Source: Seohaeicola saemankumensis
GTDB lineage: Bacteria; Pseudomonadota; Alphaproteobacteria; Rhodobacterales; Rhodobacteraceae
DNA: 64,000 nt
Direction of reading: 5' to 3'
Assembly: GCF_020171285.1 (NCBI RefSeq)
Contig: NZ_JAIUZI010000008.1
Location: 62,001 to 126,000, forward strand
Every line of letters begins with the position of its first letter. Within the stretch, counting starts at the first letter, position 1. Both the position numbers and the translations under genes were made by a program. Positions 18,670-27,417 of the stretch are shown here, in pieces. A model generated the notes under the pieces. That model saw only the letters and a program-made list of their open reading frames with translations, did not search any database and had not been told where the DNA came from.

Positions 18670-18801
18670 CGCGATCCCCCCGGAGCCTGCCAGATTAATT
18701 GGCGCGACATTAATCCAATTGGGGGGCGGGGAAAACTGCTATCTGGTCTTCCCAATTGTCGCGCGTTACCTGTGTTGCGAACAGATACTCAGGAGCCCGC
18801 G
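18670..18801. promoter_or_regulatory. Divergent promoter region between lptF and pepA
   Basis: The only AT-richer stretch nearby. It contains two ATTAAT words (in ATTAATTGG and ATTAATCCAATTGG), with AATTGG repeated and a third CAATTG near 18757. Both operons must start here. No exact -10/-35 assignment is made. AGGAG at 18791 is the pepA ribosome site. Confidence 0.5.
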
Positions 18802-20289
18802 ATGACCCAGCTGACCCCCGTCCGCTTTGACGCCACCGATACCGCACTGATCGAAACCGCGACCGGCCGCGTTGCCATCGTCGTCACTCCCGACGGCAAA
18901 CTCGACATCCCGGCCCGCCGTGCCAACCGTCTGACCAAGGGCGCCGTCGAGCGGCTGCTGCAAAGCGAACGGTTTGAAAAGGCGAAATCGGGCCAGGTGA
19001 TCTCGCTGGCCTGGCCCGCCGGCATGGCGGCCGAGGCGCTCGACGTGCTGGTCCTAGCCCGCAACGCCAGCGCCGCCGAGGTGCGCAAGGCCGGCGCGGC
19101 GCTGGGCAAGCTGGCGGATCGCAAACCGGTACTGGTGCTGGCCACCACGGTGCGCCGCGCGCCGGAGCTGGCCATGGGCATGGCGCTCAGGGCCTATGAC
19201 TTCACCGATCACAAGACCGGCGATGCCGCCAAATCCGATACCCCGCGCGGCGAGGTCGTACTGATGCACGGCAAACCCGACGAGATGAACGCCGCATTGG
19301 CGCCGCTGCTGGCGGTGGCCGAGGGCGTCCACATGACCCGCGATCTGGTCAACGAACCCGCCAACGTGCTGACCACCAGTGAATTCGCCGACCGTCTGGC
19401 CGAGATGACCGCGCTGGGTCTCGAGGTCGAGGTGCTGGACGAAGAGCAACTGGCCGAACTCGGTATGCGCACGCTGCTCAGCGTCGGGCAGGGCTCCGAC
19501 AGCCCCTCCAAGGTGGTGGTGATGCAGTGGAAAGGCGGCGAGGCAGACGCCGCGCCGCTGGCGCTGGTGGGCAAGGGCGTGGTGTTTGATACCGGCGGTA
19601 TCAGCCTGAAACCGGCGGCCGGCATGGAAGACATGACCATGGACATGGGCGGCGCCGGCGTCGTCGCCGGCACCATGCGCGCGCTGGCGCTGCGCAAGGC
19701 CAAGGCAAATGTCGTGGGCCTTGTCGGGCTGGTGGAAAACATGCCCTCGGGCAATGCCACCCGCCCCGGCGATGTGGTGAAATCGATGAAGGGCGACACC
19801 GTCGAGATCATCAATACCGACGCCGAGGGCCGGTTGGTGCTCTGCGACGTACTCTGGTACGCGCAAGAGCGCTTCAGCCCCGCCGGCGTCATCGATCTGG
19901 CCACCCTGACCGGTGCCATCATCATCGGGCTGGGCCATGAAAACGCCGGCGTCTTCTCTAACGACGACGACCTGTGCAATGCCTTCCTCAAGGCGGCACA
20001 GGCCGAGGGCGAAGGTGCCTGGCGGATGCCGCTGGGCAAGGCTTATGACGAAATGATCAAATCGCGCATCGCGGATATCAAGAACACCGGCGGCCGCCCG
20101 GCGGGCTCGATCACCGCCGCGCAGTTCCTCGCCCGTTTCATCAAGGACGACATGCCCTGGATCCATCTCGACATCGCCGGGGTTGCCTCGGTCAAGTCCG
20201 ACACCGGCTATGCACCCACAGGCGCAACCGGCTGGGGCGTCATGGCGCTCAGTCGACTGGTGCAGGACAAGTTCGAACCCAAGGGCTGA
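18802..20289 (+). CDS. pepA: Leucyl aminopeptidase
   Basis: A 495-residue M17 aminopeptidase with two metal ions. The catalytic domain shows GKGVVFDTGGISLKPA, the signature NTDAEGRL, and DLATLTGAI. ATG at 18802 has AGGAG 6 bases upstream, preferred over the longer frame from 18772. In some bacteria PepA also binds DNA; nothing here decides that. It precedes holC, as in many proteobacteria. Confidence 0.95.
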   Translation: MTQLTPVRFDATDTALIETATGRVAIVVTPDGKLDIPARRANRLTKGAVERLLQSERFEKAKSGQVISLAWPAGMAAEALDVLVLARNASAAEVRKAGAALGKLADRKPVLVLATTVRRAPELAMGMALRAYDFTDHKTGDAAKSDTPRGEVVLMHGKPDEMNAALAPLLAVAEGVHMTRDLVNEPANVLTTSEFADRLAEMTALGLEVEVLDEEQLAELGMRTLLSVGQGSDSPSKVVVMQWKGGEADAAPLALVGKGVVFDTGGISLKPAAGMEDMTMDMGGAGVVAGTMRALALRKAKANVVGLVGLVENMPSGNATRPGDVVKSMKGDTVEIINTDAEGRLVLCDVLWYAQERFSPAGVIDLATLTGAIIIGLGHENAGVFSNDDDLCNAFLKAAQAEGEGAWRMPLGKAYDEMIKSRIADIKNTGGRPAGSITAAQFLARFIKDDMPWIHLDIAGVASVKSDTGYAPTGATGWGVMALSRLVQDKFEPKG

Positions 20290-20307
20290 GCCGACAGGGA
20301 CCCCCGA

Positions 20308-20466
20308 TGCTGATCGCCGCCCCCCGACATACACCCCGACTGACCGCGCCGGCCTATCCGACTGGCGTGGCGGGCGGGCGCAATGTGGGCCGGGCCGAAA
20401 TCGGCAATCCCAAACCGGGTGTTCCGCGCTTTGGCGTCGCCTCCCTCGCCACGCGGGGGGGCTGAT
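20308..20466 (+). CDS. Possible 52-residue leader protein before holC
   Basis: An ATG at 20308 opens a 52-codon frame (MLIAAPRHTP... VASLATRGG) whose TGA overlaps the holC ATG as TGATG. Third codon positions are mostly G or C, as in real genes here. It has only weak purine content (ACAGGGA) upstream. No known motif is seen. It fills the otherwise empty 175 bases between pepA and holC and could be a coupled small protein or chance. Confidence 0.3.
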
Positions 20467-20923
20467 GGGCGCGGTCTATTTCTACCACCTCACGCTGAAC
20501 CCGCTGGACCGCAGCCTGACGATGCTGCTGGGCAAGGCGCGGGCGGCGGGCTGGCGCGTCGCGGTGCGCGGCACCGATACCAACCGACTGGCCTGGCTGG
20601 ACGAAAAGCTCTGGCTCGGCCCCGACGACGGCTTTCTGCCGCATGGGCTCGCCGGCGGCCCGCATGACGCCGATCAGCCGATCCTGATGACCACCGAGAT
20701 GCAGGCCGCCAATGATCCGGCCTGCGTCATGGCCATTGATGGCGCTCCGGTCGACCCAAGTGAGGTCAGCGCGCTGCAACGGGTCTGCATCCTGTTCGAT
20801 GGCAACGACCCGCAATCGGTGCAGCACGCCCGCGGCCAGTGGAAATCTCTGACCGATGCCGGCTGTTCAGCGCAATACTGGTCCGAAGAGTCCGGCCGGT
20901 GGGAGAAAAAGGCGGAGAAATAG
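20465..20923 (+). CDS. holC: DNA polymerase III chi subunit
   Basis: A 152-residue HolC. Chi links the clamp loader to SSB on the lagging strand. The start MGAVYFYHLT and the block LLGKARAAGWRVAVRGTD match the family; VCILFDGNDPQSVQHARGQWKSLTDAG is the conserved C-terminal part. The family is usually ~150 residues, so it is full length. ssb is also in this window (43.1 kb). Confidence 0.93.
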   Translation: MGAVYFYHLTLNPLDRSLTMLLGKARAAGWRVAVRGTDTNRLAWLDEKLWLGPDDGFLPHGLAGGPHDADQPILMTTEMQAANDPACVMAIDGAPVDPSEVSALQRVCILFDGNDPQSVQHARGQWKSLTDAGCSAQYWSEESGRWEKKAEK

Positions 20924-21207
20924 AAGGGGCGCCTCGACATCGAAGGCACGCCTTTCGATGGCGTCCCGACTGCGGCCCTTACACCCAGCCCTTGTCTTCA
21001 CGATCCGCCTACGGCGACCTTGGTCTGAAAACCCTGCGTTTGGCTATGCCATTGCAAATGGTGCAGCCTCCCGCAAGGCGGCTGCCGTCCCACACGGCAG
21101 AAAAGGGAGGCATTCGCGCTGGCGGGAATGATCAACACTCCGGCAGTCCAATCTGCGTCGCAGCGGGCGCTTGCCGTTTGGACGAAGTCAGGGGGGGCGG
21201 ATACGAA
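20924..21207. other. Stretch without a recognisable gene
   Basis: Downstream of holC there is an imperfect stem (CATCGAAGG/CCTTTCGATG, about 20938-20962) without a T-run, and a CTGCCGT/ACGGCAG stem near 21080-21098. The open frames across this stretch show no motif or ribosome site that I trust. Confidence 0.5.
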
Positions 21208-21242
21208 AAAGAGCCACATGCAAAGACGCATGTGACTCTTTT
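21206..21242. terminator. Bidirectional rho-independent terminator
   Basis: AAAGAGCCACATGC and GCATGTGACTCTTTT form a long stem with one mismatch around an AAAGAC loop. T-runs follow on both strands (TTTTCC on plus, TTTTTCG on minus). It lies 54 bases downstream of the small minus-strand gene at 21296-21448. Confidence 0.88.
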
Positions 21243-21295
21243 CCTGACCGGCCTGGGGACAGTTGGGATGGACGGCCGGTCCTGGGGAGAACTCT

Positions 21296-21448
21296 TTAGA
21301 AATGGATGCCGCTGGCATCGACCCGGGCCTGTGCACGGCGGAAGGCAGAGGTGTTGACCGCGACCCAGCGCAGGGCGGTGCCGATGACGCTTTCGGTTGG
21401 GGCATAAAATGAAACGGCGCGGTTGGCGGTGGTGATCGGGCGGTGCAT
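21296..21448 (-). CDS. Small 50-residue protein of unknown function
   Basis: The frame MHRPITTANR...ARVDASGIHF encodes 50 residues, basic, with no membrane segment. ATG at 21448 has AGAAGGA 8 bases upstream. A strong terminator follows the stop. I recognise no domain. The combination of ribosome site, terminator and neighbour-like codon use supports a real short gene that length cut-offs would miss. Confidence 0.65.
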   Translation of the reverse strand: MHRPITTANRAVSFYAPTESVIGTALRWVAVNTSAFRRAQARVDASGIHF

Positions 21449-21620
21449 GGTGGTGATCCTTCTGATGTGCCCTTGTGAGGTCCGGGGAAAATGTAATGTC
21501 TGACCCCACATTGCCCGAATCGTCGCAAAGTCTCTGTGAACGTGGTCACACAGAGGGGCGTTTTCCGGCGGGCGGCGTTAGATTTGGGTATGCGCGATCA
21601 GAAAGACGCGCCGAGGTGGA

Positions 21621-22295
21621 TCAGATCGCGTCCGGTTCGGCCAGTGCTTCAAGCGCTTGTCGGTCAAGGATCGACAAGCCGCCGCGTGTTGCATCGATCA
21701 CGCCGATCTTTTTCCACGATGACAGCGTCTTGGAGACCGCTTCGCGGGTGGCGCCGACGTATTCGGCGAGGTCGGCCTGGCTGAGTGACAACCGGGCCGG
21801 GGCGCCGCCGGTGTCAGGCGCAAGGTAGAGCAGCTTGCGCGCCAGCCGGGTGGGCATCGGCAGGAATACCTGTTCGTTCAGCTGCCGCCCCATCCAGCGC
21901 ATGCGTTGCCCGGCCAGGCGGATCATGTCGGCACCCAGTTCGGGTTGCCGGCGCAGGGCGTTCAGCACGTCGGCGTTGCGCAGGCGCAGCACGTGTGACG
22001 GTTTCAGGGCGGTGACGGTGGCGGTTCGCGGCCCGGGATCGAACAGGGCGATTTCGCCAAAGATGGCGCCAGGGCCCATCAGGTCGAGCGACAGTTTGCG
22101 CCCGTTCAGGGAGAGCACCGAGATTTCCAGCGCGCCTTCGGTGATGGCAAAGAGCGCATCGCCCGGGTCACCTTGTTCGAACAACACCTCCGCCGCGGCC
22201 AGCGTGATCGGTTTGGCCTGCCGTCCAAGGACGTGTTTTAGGTTTTCGGAAGCACCGGAGAGAAAGCCGGTGTCGGGCATTGAAATGTCGGTCAT
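21621..22295 (-). CDS. Crp/Fnr-family transcriptional regulator
   Basis: A ~224-residue regulator with a cyclic-nucleotide-binding-like beta roll (ITLAAAEVLFEQGDPGDALFAITEGAL; FGEIALFDPGPRTATV) and a C-terminal winged helix with SLSQADLAEYVGATREAVSKTLSSWKKIGVI as the HTH. There is no Cys in the protein, so it cannot carry an FNR-type Fe-S cluster; the PRTATV loop resembles CRP but the ligand is unknown. ATG at 22295 is chosen; GTG at 22316 and ATG at 22280 are alternatives. It follows yciB by 70 bases on the same strand. Confidence 0.88.
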   Translation of the reverse strand: MTDISMPDTGFLSGASENLKHVLGRQAKPITLAAAEVLFEQGDPGDALFAITEGALEISVLSLNGRKLSLDLMGPGAIFGEIALFDPGPRTATVTALKPSHVLRLRNADVLNALRRQPELGADMIRLAGQRMRWMGRQLNEQVFLPMPTRLARKLLYLAPDTGGAPARLSLSQADLAEYVGATREAVSKTLSSWKKIGVIDATRGGLSILDRQALEALAEPDAI

Positions 22296-22365
22296 AAAGT
22301 CCGTCCGCAGTTGCACGGCCAGACTAGCAGTCTTGGCCGGTCAGACAAACGGTTTGATCCGGAGA

Positions 22366-22995
22366 TCAGAGATCTTCGTCCGGGCCGAGCATGTATTGCT
22401 GGAGGCCGACCACCTGCCACCACAGGAAAGCAAACAGCGCGATCGGAAAGCCGAAGGTTTCGATCTTGACCCACAGGTCGGTGGACATGGTGCGCCAGAC
22501 CAGTTCGTTGGCGACCGCCAGCACCGCAAAGCCGAAGCACAGCCGCCGTGACAGGATCATCCAGCCAGTGTGTTCCATCGGCAGCAGGTCGCCCATCACG
22601 TAGGCGAGATAGGATTTGCCCTGTAGCAGGCCGATGCCGAGGATGGCGGAAAAGCAGCCATAAACGATGGAGGTCTTCATCTTGAAGAACCGTTCATCAT
22701 TGAACCAGGCGGTAAGCCCGCCGAAGAAGATGACCATGAAGGCGGTAAAGATCTGCATCCGGCTGAGTTTGCCGGTCAGCCGCCACAGCACCCCCATCGC
22801 GGCCAGCAGGATCGGCACGAAGATCACCGTGGCGACGATGAAGCCCGAGTAATCGGTCCCGCCAATGACATAGGTGTTGTCGCGGATCTTCAGATAAATC
22901 AGGAAAAAGGCCAGAGGTGGGCCGAGTTCCAGCACTTGCCGCAGGAAGGGGTTGACGTCTTTGGGTTCGCTCATCTGACCTGTCTGTTCTGTCAC
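22366..22995 (-). CDS. yciB: YciB/IspZ-family inner membrane septation protein
   Basis: A 209-residue protein with five to six membrane segments. PPLAFFLIYLKIRDNTYV, FFGGLTAWFNDERFFKMKTSIVYG and WKIE-like DLWVKIETFGFP are family hallmarks. It is thought to act in cell-envelope and septum homeostasis. The start is GTG at 22995, overlapping the transporter stop by one base (TAGTG). In E. coli the homologue is called YciB; IspZ is the older name. Confidence 0.92.
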   Translation of the reverse strand: MTEQTGQMSEPKDVNPFLRQVLELGPPLAFFLIYLKIRDNTYVIGGTDYSGFIVATVIFVPILLAAMGVLWRLTGKLSRMQIFTAFMVIFFGGLTAWFNDERFFKMKTSIVYGCFSAILGIGLLQGKSYLAYVMGDLLPMEHTGWMILSRRLCFGFAVLAVANELVWRTMSTDLWVKIETFGFPIALFAFLWWQVVGLQQYMLGPDEDL

Positions 22996-23897
22996 TATCC
23001 GCCCACCTCAACTATCACTGCGCCCAGTGCGATCAAGCCCATAAGCGCGATCCGGCGCGGTCCGACGGTTTCTTTCAGCACCAGCCATCCGATCAGGGCG
23101 GCAAAAACCGTGGAGGTTTCGCGCAAAACGGCGGCTTCGCCGACCTTGTCCAGCCGGGTGGCGAGCATGATTGACCCGAAGCTGAAGAAAGCGACCAGCC
23201 CGCCGAACAGACCGCGCAGCAGCAGCGGACCCGGAGCGGGCGGGTTGATCATGGACCGGTAGCGCAGGGCGGCGATCACCGGGAAGGTGAGCCCGTCGAT
23301 CATGAAAAACCACGCAAGGAAGGTGAAGGGGTCGGCCGTGGCGCGGATGCCATAGGCGTCGTACGTCGTGTAGAGCGCCACGAAAAGACCGGTGCAAACC
23401 GCCAGCATCAGCGCGAGCCCCAGCGTGTCTCGGGCAGCTTCGAGAAACATCAGGTTGTAGAGCGCCAGCCCGAAAATACCCGACAGAAGCACGGCGACAC
23501 CGATCCATTGGGCGGTAGTGAAGGTCTCTCCAAACAGGAAACCGGCGCCGATGACGGCAAATAGCGGCCCGGTGCCGCGGACCACCGGGTAGACCACCGT
23601 GTAGGCGCCCTTGGTATAGGCCATGGCCTGCAGCAGCTTGTATCCCACGTGGATCGCCCAGGCGGTGGAGAAGATCACCCACATGTGGGGTTCCGGCCAG
23701 GGGACGACGAATAGGGCGAAGGGCGCGGCCATCAGAGCGTAGGCCCCGTCAATCGCCCCGCGCGACAGCCACGGATCGTGCCGGCCCTTTTGCAGAGCGC
23801 CGAAGACGGCGTGCAGAAAGGCTGCCAGCAGTGCCAGCGCCAGCGCCATCTGGTGCCCGGCGGCGGTGCCTTCAAGCGAGATCAGCCAGGCGCTCAT
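22995..23897 (-). CDS. EamA/DMT-superfamily transporter
   Basis: A 300-residue membrane protein with about ten hydrophobic segments in two repeated halves, as in drug/metabolite transporters. The first EamA repeat ends near GIFGLALYNLMFLEA and the second includes LRETSTVFAALIGWLVLKETVGPRRI, the typical last-helix signature. The substrate is unknown. It is the first gene of a likely three-gene unit with yciB and the Crp/Fnr regulator. Confidence 0.9.
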   Translation of the reverse strand: MSAWLISLEGTAAGHQMALALALLAAFLHAVFGALQKGRHDPWLSRGAIDGAYALMAAPFALFVVPWPEPHMWVIFSTAWAIHVGYKLLQAMAYTKGAYTVVYPVVRGTGPLFAVIGAGFLFGETFTTAQWIGVAVLLSGIFGLALYNLMFLEAARDTLGLALMLAVCTGLFVALYTTYDAYGIRATADPFTFLAWFFMIDGLTFPVIAALRYRSMINPPAPGPLLLRGLFGGLVAFFSFGSIMLATRLDKVGEAAVLRETSTVFAALIGWLVLKETVGPRRIALMGLIALGAVIVEVGG

Positions 23898-24320
23898 GCG
23901 GGGGCCGTCGATGCGGCGGCGGGCGGGGTGCGGGACCGCAGCGCGCGGGACACGCGCGCTGCCTGGCCCAACAGGGGCGTGGCATCCGTGATGACAAAGC
24001 GCCTGGCGGGAGCCCCGCGGGCGGGGGAGGGGGCGCTGCCCCCTCGGCCTGCGGCCTCACCCCCGGAGTATTTGGAAAGAGATGAAAGCTGCGGGCGGGC
24101 CGTAGGGCTGGGGACGGGGCCATCCTGGGTCTTCGAACCGGTGAGGCAGGGCGCGGGCCGGCAGTTTGAGCTGGCGGCACTGCGTTTGGCGGCGAGCGGA
24201 GAGCGGATTGCCCGGCGCGCGCCGGGCGAGAGCGTGTTTCCGATCAAAAAGACACGGGCTCGAGGCTCCGGCCGGGCGGTGCAGATCATCTGACACCGGC
24301 ACGAAAGGGCCGAAGGGATG
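23898..24320. other. Intergenic stretch between ftsY and the DMT transporter
   Basis: This 423-base stretch holds repeat copy 5 (24023-24088). The open frames crossing it in several directions are GC-driven and lack ribosome sites or motifs. The remainder, 24089-24320, shows no gene, terminator or promoter that I can support. Confidence 0.6.
24023..24088 (+). repeat. Dispersed hairpin-tail repeat, copy 5
   Basis: GGGGGC-GCT-GCCCCC and GGCC-TGC-GGCC hairpins are followed by TCACCCCC and GGAGTATTTG then GAAAGAGATGAAAG. The nearest gene end on the tail side, the ftsY stop, is 233 bases away, the largest distance of any copy. Confidence 0.88.
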
Positions 24321-25499
24321 TCATGCCTCGGCCCCGGTCAGCGCGTTGGCGAAATCGGCGGGATCGAAGGGGGCGAGGTCGTCGATCTGTTCGCCCACCC
24401 CGATGGCGTGGATCGGCAGGCCGAACTTGTCGGCGAGCGCCACCAGCACGCCGCCGCGCGCAGTGCCGTCGAGCTTGGTCATGACCAGCCCCGACACATC
24501 GGCGAGTTTCTGGAAGGTTTCGACCTGCGAGAGCGCGTTCTGGCCGGTGGTGGCGTCGAGCACCAGCAGCGTGTTGTGCGGCGCGGTTTCGTCCTTTTTG
24601 CGGATCACGCGGACGATTTTGGCCAGTTCCTCCATCAGGTCGGCGCGGTTTTGCAGCCGTCCGGCGGTGTCGATCATCAGCAGGTCGGCGCCTTCCGCCT
24701 GGGCGCGGGTCATCGCGTCGAAGGCGAGGCTGGCGGGGTCGGACCCTTCGGGGGCCGTCAGCACCGGCACGCCGGCGCGATCGCCCCAGACCTGCAGCTG
24801 TTCGACGGCCGCAGCGCGGAAGGTATCTCCGGCGGCGATGACCACCTTCTTGCCGGCGGCGCGGAACTGGCTGGCGAGTTTGCCTATCGTGGTGGTCTTG
24901 CCGGATCCGTTGACACCGACCACCAGCACCACCTGCGGGCGCTTGGGGTAGATCGGCAGCGGTCGGGCGACCGGTTCCATGATGCGGGCGATTTCCTGCG
25001 ACAGCAGCGCCTTGATTTCCGGCGTCGAGAGTTTCTTGCCGATCCGGCCCTCGGCCATGTTGGCGGTGACGCGCAGGGCGGTGTCGACACCCATGTCCGA
25101 GGTAATCAGCAGTTCTTCGAGCTGTTCGAGCATGTCGTCGTCCAGCGTGCGGCGGATCACCGGGGCGGCGTCCTTGCGGCCCAGCAGCCGGCCGAGCAGT
25201 CCCGGAGTGGGCGCTGGGTTTTCCGGGACGGGCGCGGGCTGTTCCTGGGGCGCCGGGGCGGGAATAGGATCGGCAGGCATCGGCTCCGGCGCCTCCGGGG
25301 TGCCGGGCAGCTCCGGCACTGGCTGCGGCTGCGGGTCCGGTTCGGGGATCGTGGGGGTGGGCTCTTGCGGGTCTGCGGTATGTGCTGTGGGGGCTTGCGG
25401 TTCAGGCGTTCCGCCGTCCTCGACAATGGCGTCGAGCCCCTGTTCGATCCGGGAGGAGGATTTGAACAGCCGGTCCTTGAGTTTCGAGAAAAGCGCCAT
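24321..25499 (-). CDS. ftsY: Signal recognition particle receptor FtsY
   Basis: A 392-residue GTPase that docks SRP-ribosome complexes at the inner membrane. An N-terminal amphipathic part (1-20) is followed by a Pro/Glu-rich linker (31-100), then the NG domain. G1 is GVNGSGKTT (195-203), with DTAGRLQNR and TKLDGTARGG further on. The linker is unusually proline-rich (repeats like PEPDPQPQP). It lies upstream of nothing obvious on the minus strand and is probably transcribed alone. Confidence 0.96.
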   Translation of the reverse strand: MALFSKLKDRLFKSSSRIEQGLDAIVEDGGTPEPQAPTAHTADPQEPTPTIPEPDPQPQPVPELPGTPEAPEPMPADPIPAPAPQEQPAPVPENPAPTPGLLGRLLGRKDAAPVIRRTLDDDMLEQLEELLITSDMGVDTALRVTANMAEGRIGKKLSTPEIKALLSQEIARIMEPVARPLPIYPKRPQVVLVVGVNGSGKTTTIGKLASQFRAAGKKVVIAAGDTFRAAAVEQLQVWGDRAGVPVLTAPEGSDPASLAFDAMTRAQAEGADLLMIDTAGRLQNRADLMEELAKIVRVIRKKDETAPHNTLLVLDATTGQNALSQVETFQKLADVSGLVMTKLDGTARGGVLVALADKFGLPIHAIGVGEQIDDLAPFDPADFANALTGAEA

Positions 25500-25568
25500 G
25501 GTGATCTCCGCAGATGTTACCCTTCACCTAATGCCGATTGCGCCGGGTTGCAAAGGGTCTGCATGGGC

Positions 25569-26213
25569 TCAGGGCGCGGCAAACAGCGCCCAGAACCCCG
25601 CCTGCGCCCCCCAGTAGAGCAGCCAGACGGCAAAAGGTGTCCAGCGCCGGGCGGGGTGGCCGTCGCGCAGCAGGAAGGTTTCGGTGGCAAGCACGATGTC
25701 GGAGGCGATGAAGCTGAGGGCGGCCAGCAGGACGGTGGCGGCGGGCAGGGTCAGCGCGGCCAAACCCATCCCGAGGATGATGGGGATATAGGCCAGCACG
25801 GGGATTTTCAGCGGCCCGGCGCGCGGCGCCAGCAGGCGGGCCATGACACCGCCCAGTACAATCAGCCCGGCGATCACCACCGGCGCAGGCAGCGTCAGCA
25901 GCCGGGCCGGGTCGGCATCGGGGCGGCTCAGGAACAGCGCGATATAGGCTAGATGTCCGGCGGCAAAGGCGCCGACCCCGGCCATGAAGGCGCGTTCGCC
26001 GGGGCGCGACAACAGCCAGTCGCCCAGCGCGCAGAACGCCAGCGCCACCATCAGCAGCATCGGCCCGCCGGGCAGCGCGGCCAGCGCCAGCAGGGCGACA
26101 GAGGCTGTCTTGACCCCCGAGCGAAGCAGGCTTTCGGGGCGCGCGGTCAGCGGCAGGTAGGCCAGCGCGCAGGCAAAGGCGAGCGCAACGGTGAACAATT
26201 GTGGCGTGGTCAT
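25569..26213 (-). CDS. YhhN-family protein (lysoplasmalogenase-like)
   Basis: A 214-residue protein with seven to eight membrane segments. The family pattern is visible in SGVKTASVALLAL (K-T-x-x), ALGDWLLS, and ALSFIASDIVLATETFL. The TMEM86/YhhN family includes lysoplasmalogenases, which cleave vinyl-ether bonds of lysoplasmalogens; bacterial substrates are mostly untested. It is divergent from the AlkB-like hydroxylase gene, which also acts on membrane-dissolved lipid chains. Confidence 0.85.
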   Translation of the reverse strand: MTTPQLFTVALAFACALAYLPLTARPESLLRSGVKTASVALLALAALPGGPMLLMVALAFCALGDWLLSRPGERAFMAGVGAFAAGHLAYIALFLSRPDADPARLLTLPAPVVIAGLIVLGGVMARLLAPRAGPLKIPVLAYIPIILGMGLAALTLPAATVLLAALSFIASDIVLATETFLLRDGHPARRWTPFAVWLLYWGAQAGFWALFAAP

Positions 26214-26319
26214 GCGGGTTGTCCTGTGATCGGGTGCCGGAAAGGTGGCCGATTTGACAGCCGGGCGCCAGAGGCCGAATGTGCGCCGGACTGGATCCCG
26301 TGACGGAGGTTTCCGAGAG

Positions 26320-27417
26320 ATGTTCTGGTTTGTCGTGGCCAGCCTGATGCCCGCCGCCTTGCTGGCGGCTGCTTTTGCAGCGGGCGGCGTCTGGCCGGCG
26401 CTGGCTCTGGGCTATACCACCGTGGTCGTGGCGCTGACCGACAAGTTCGGCACCGGCCATCTGCCGGTGCGCGATGAGGCGGCGGTGCTGCGGGCGGCGG
26501 ACCGGCTGAGCGTGGTGCTGGCGCTGGCGCATTTCGGGCTGCTGGCATGGGGGCTCTGGGCGATCTGCGCGGCGGAATGGCTGGGGCTGGGGCAGTCGGT
26601 GCTGGCGGCGCTTGCGCTAGGGCTGTTCATGGGGCAGGTGTCGCATCCCAATGCGCATGAGCTGATCCACCGGCCGTCGCGAGGGCTGCGGATGCTGGGG
26701 GCGGGGATTTATGTCTCGCTGTTGTTCGGGCACCACGTGTCGGCGCATCTGCGGGTGCACCACGTGGCCGTTGCGACGCCGGAGGACCCCAATTCGGCAC
26801 CCAAGGGGCAGTCGTTCTACCGGTTCTGGCCGCGCGCCTGGATCGGGTCGTTTCGCGCCGGTCTTGCGGCTGAGTCGGCGGCGATGAGACGGCGGCAGCG
26901 GCCCGCGCCGGTCTGGCGGCATCCCTATGTCATGTGGTGTGCGGGGGCGGTGCTGTGCCTGTGTGCGGCCTATGGGGTGGCGGGCGGGCGAGGGGTGGCG
27001 GTCTATGTGGCGCTTGCGGGCTATGCGCAGGCGCAGTTGCTGATGGCCGATTACGTCCAGCACTACGGCCTGCGGCGGCAGCGGCGGGCGGACGGGCGGC
27101 GAGAGCCGGCGGGCGCGCAGCACTCGTGGAATGCGCGGCCGTGGTATTCTTCGGCGATGATGCTGAACGCGCCGCGCCATTCCGACCACCATCTGAACCC
27201 GATGCGGGCCTATCCGGCATTGCGGCTGGACCCCGACATGCCGGTGTTGCCTTATGCCATGCCGGTGATGGCGGTGCTGGCGCTGGCGCCGCCGGTGTGG
27301 CGGCGGGTGATGGACCCGCGTGTGGCGCGCTGGTCGGCGGCGGCGGGCGGGGTTGGCCAAACCGGGGTGGATCTGCCACAGTCGGGCCATGCGGATGCGG
27401 TACCTGATTCCCCTTAG
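26320..27417 (+). CDS. AlkB-like membrane di-iron hydroxylase (alkane 1-monooxygenase family)
   Basis: A 365-residue membrane protein with about six hydrophobic segments. The histidine boxes are HELIH, HLRVHHVAVATPEDPNSAP and HSDHH, as in AlkB and xylene monooxygenase; DYVQHYGLRR is the conserved fourth region. The ATPEDP motif favours alkane/fatty-acyl omega-hydroxylase over desaturase. ATG at 26320 begins the first segment, with GGAGG about 11 bases upstream. No rubredoxin gene is next to it. The natural substrate is not known. Confidence 0.87.
   Translation: MFWFVVASLMPAALLAAAFAAGGVWPALALGYTTVVVALTDKFGTGHLPVRDEAAVLRAADRLSVVLALAHFGLLAWGLWAICAAEWLGLGQSVLAALALGLFMGQVSHPNAHELIHRPSRGLRMLGAGIYVSLLFGHHVSAHLRVHHVAVATPEDPNSAPKGQSFYRFWPRAWIGSFRAGLAAESAAMRRRQRPAPVWRHPYVMWCAGAVLCLCAAYGVAGGRGVAVYVALAGYAQAQLLMADYVQHYGLRRQRRADGRREPAGAQHSWNARPWYSSAMMLNAPRHSDHHLNPMRAYPALRLDPDMPVLPYAMPVMAVLALAPPVWRRVMDPRVARWSAAAGGVGQTGVDLPQSGHADAVPDSP

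Noticed and set aside
18680-18720. CtrA site (TTAA-N7-TTAA) in the lptF/pepA region
   Set aside because: The two TTAA words are 11 bases apart rather than 7.
20924-21207. Possible tRNA-like or sRNA sequence downstream of holC
   Set aside because: Several short stems, but no cloverleaf, no T-loop consensus and no T-run.
23898-24320. Degraded gene remnant downstream of ftsY
   Set aside because: An in-frame stretch (RQFELAALRLAASGERIARR) looks gene-like but has no start signal, no relatives I can name and mixed composition.
24318-25952. 544-codon plus-strand frame over ftsY
   Set aside because: Shadow of ftsY; composition is His/Gly/Arg rich and no motif is present.
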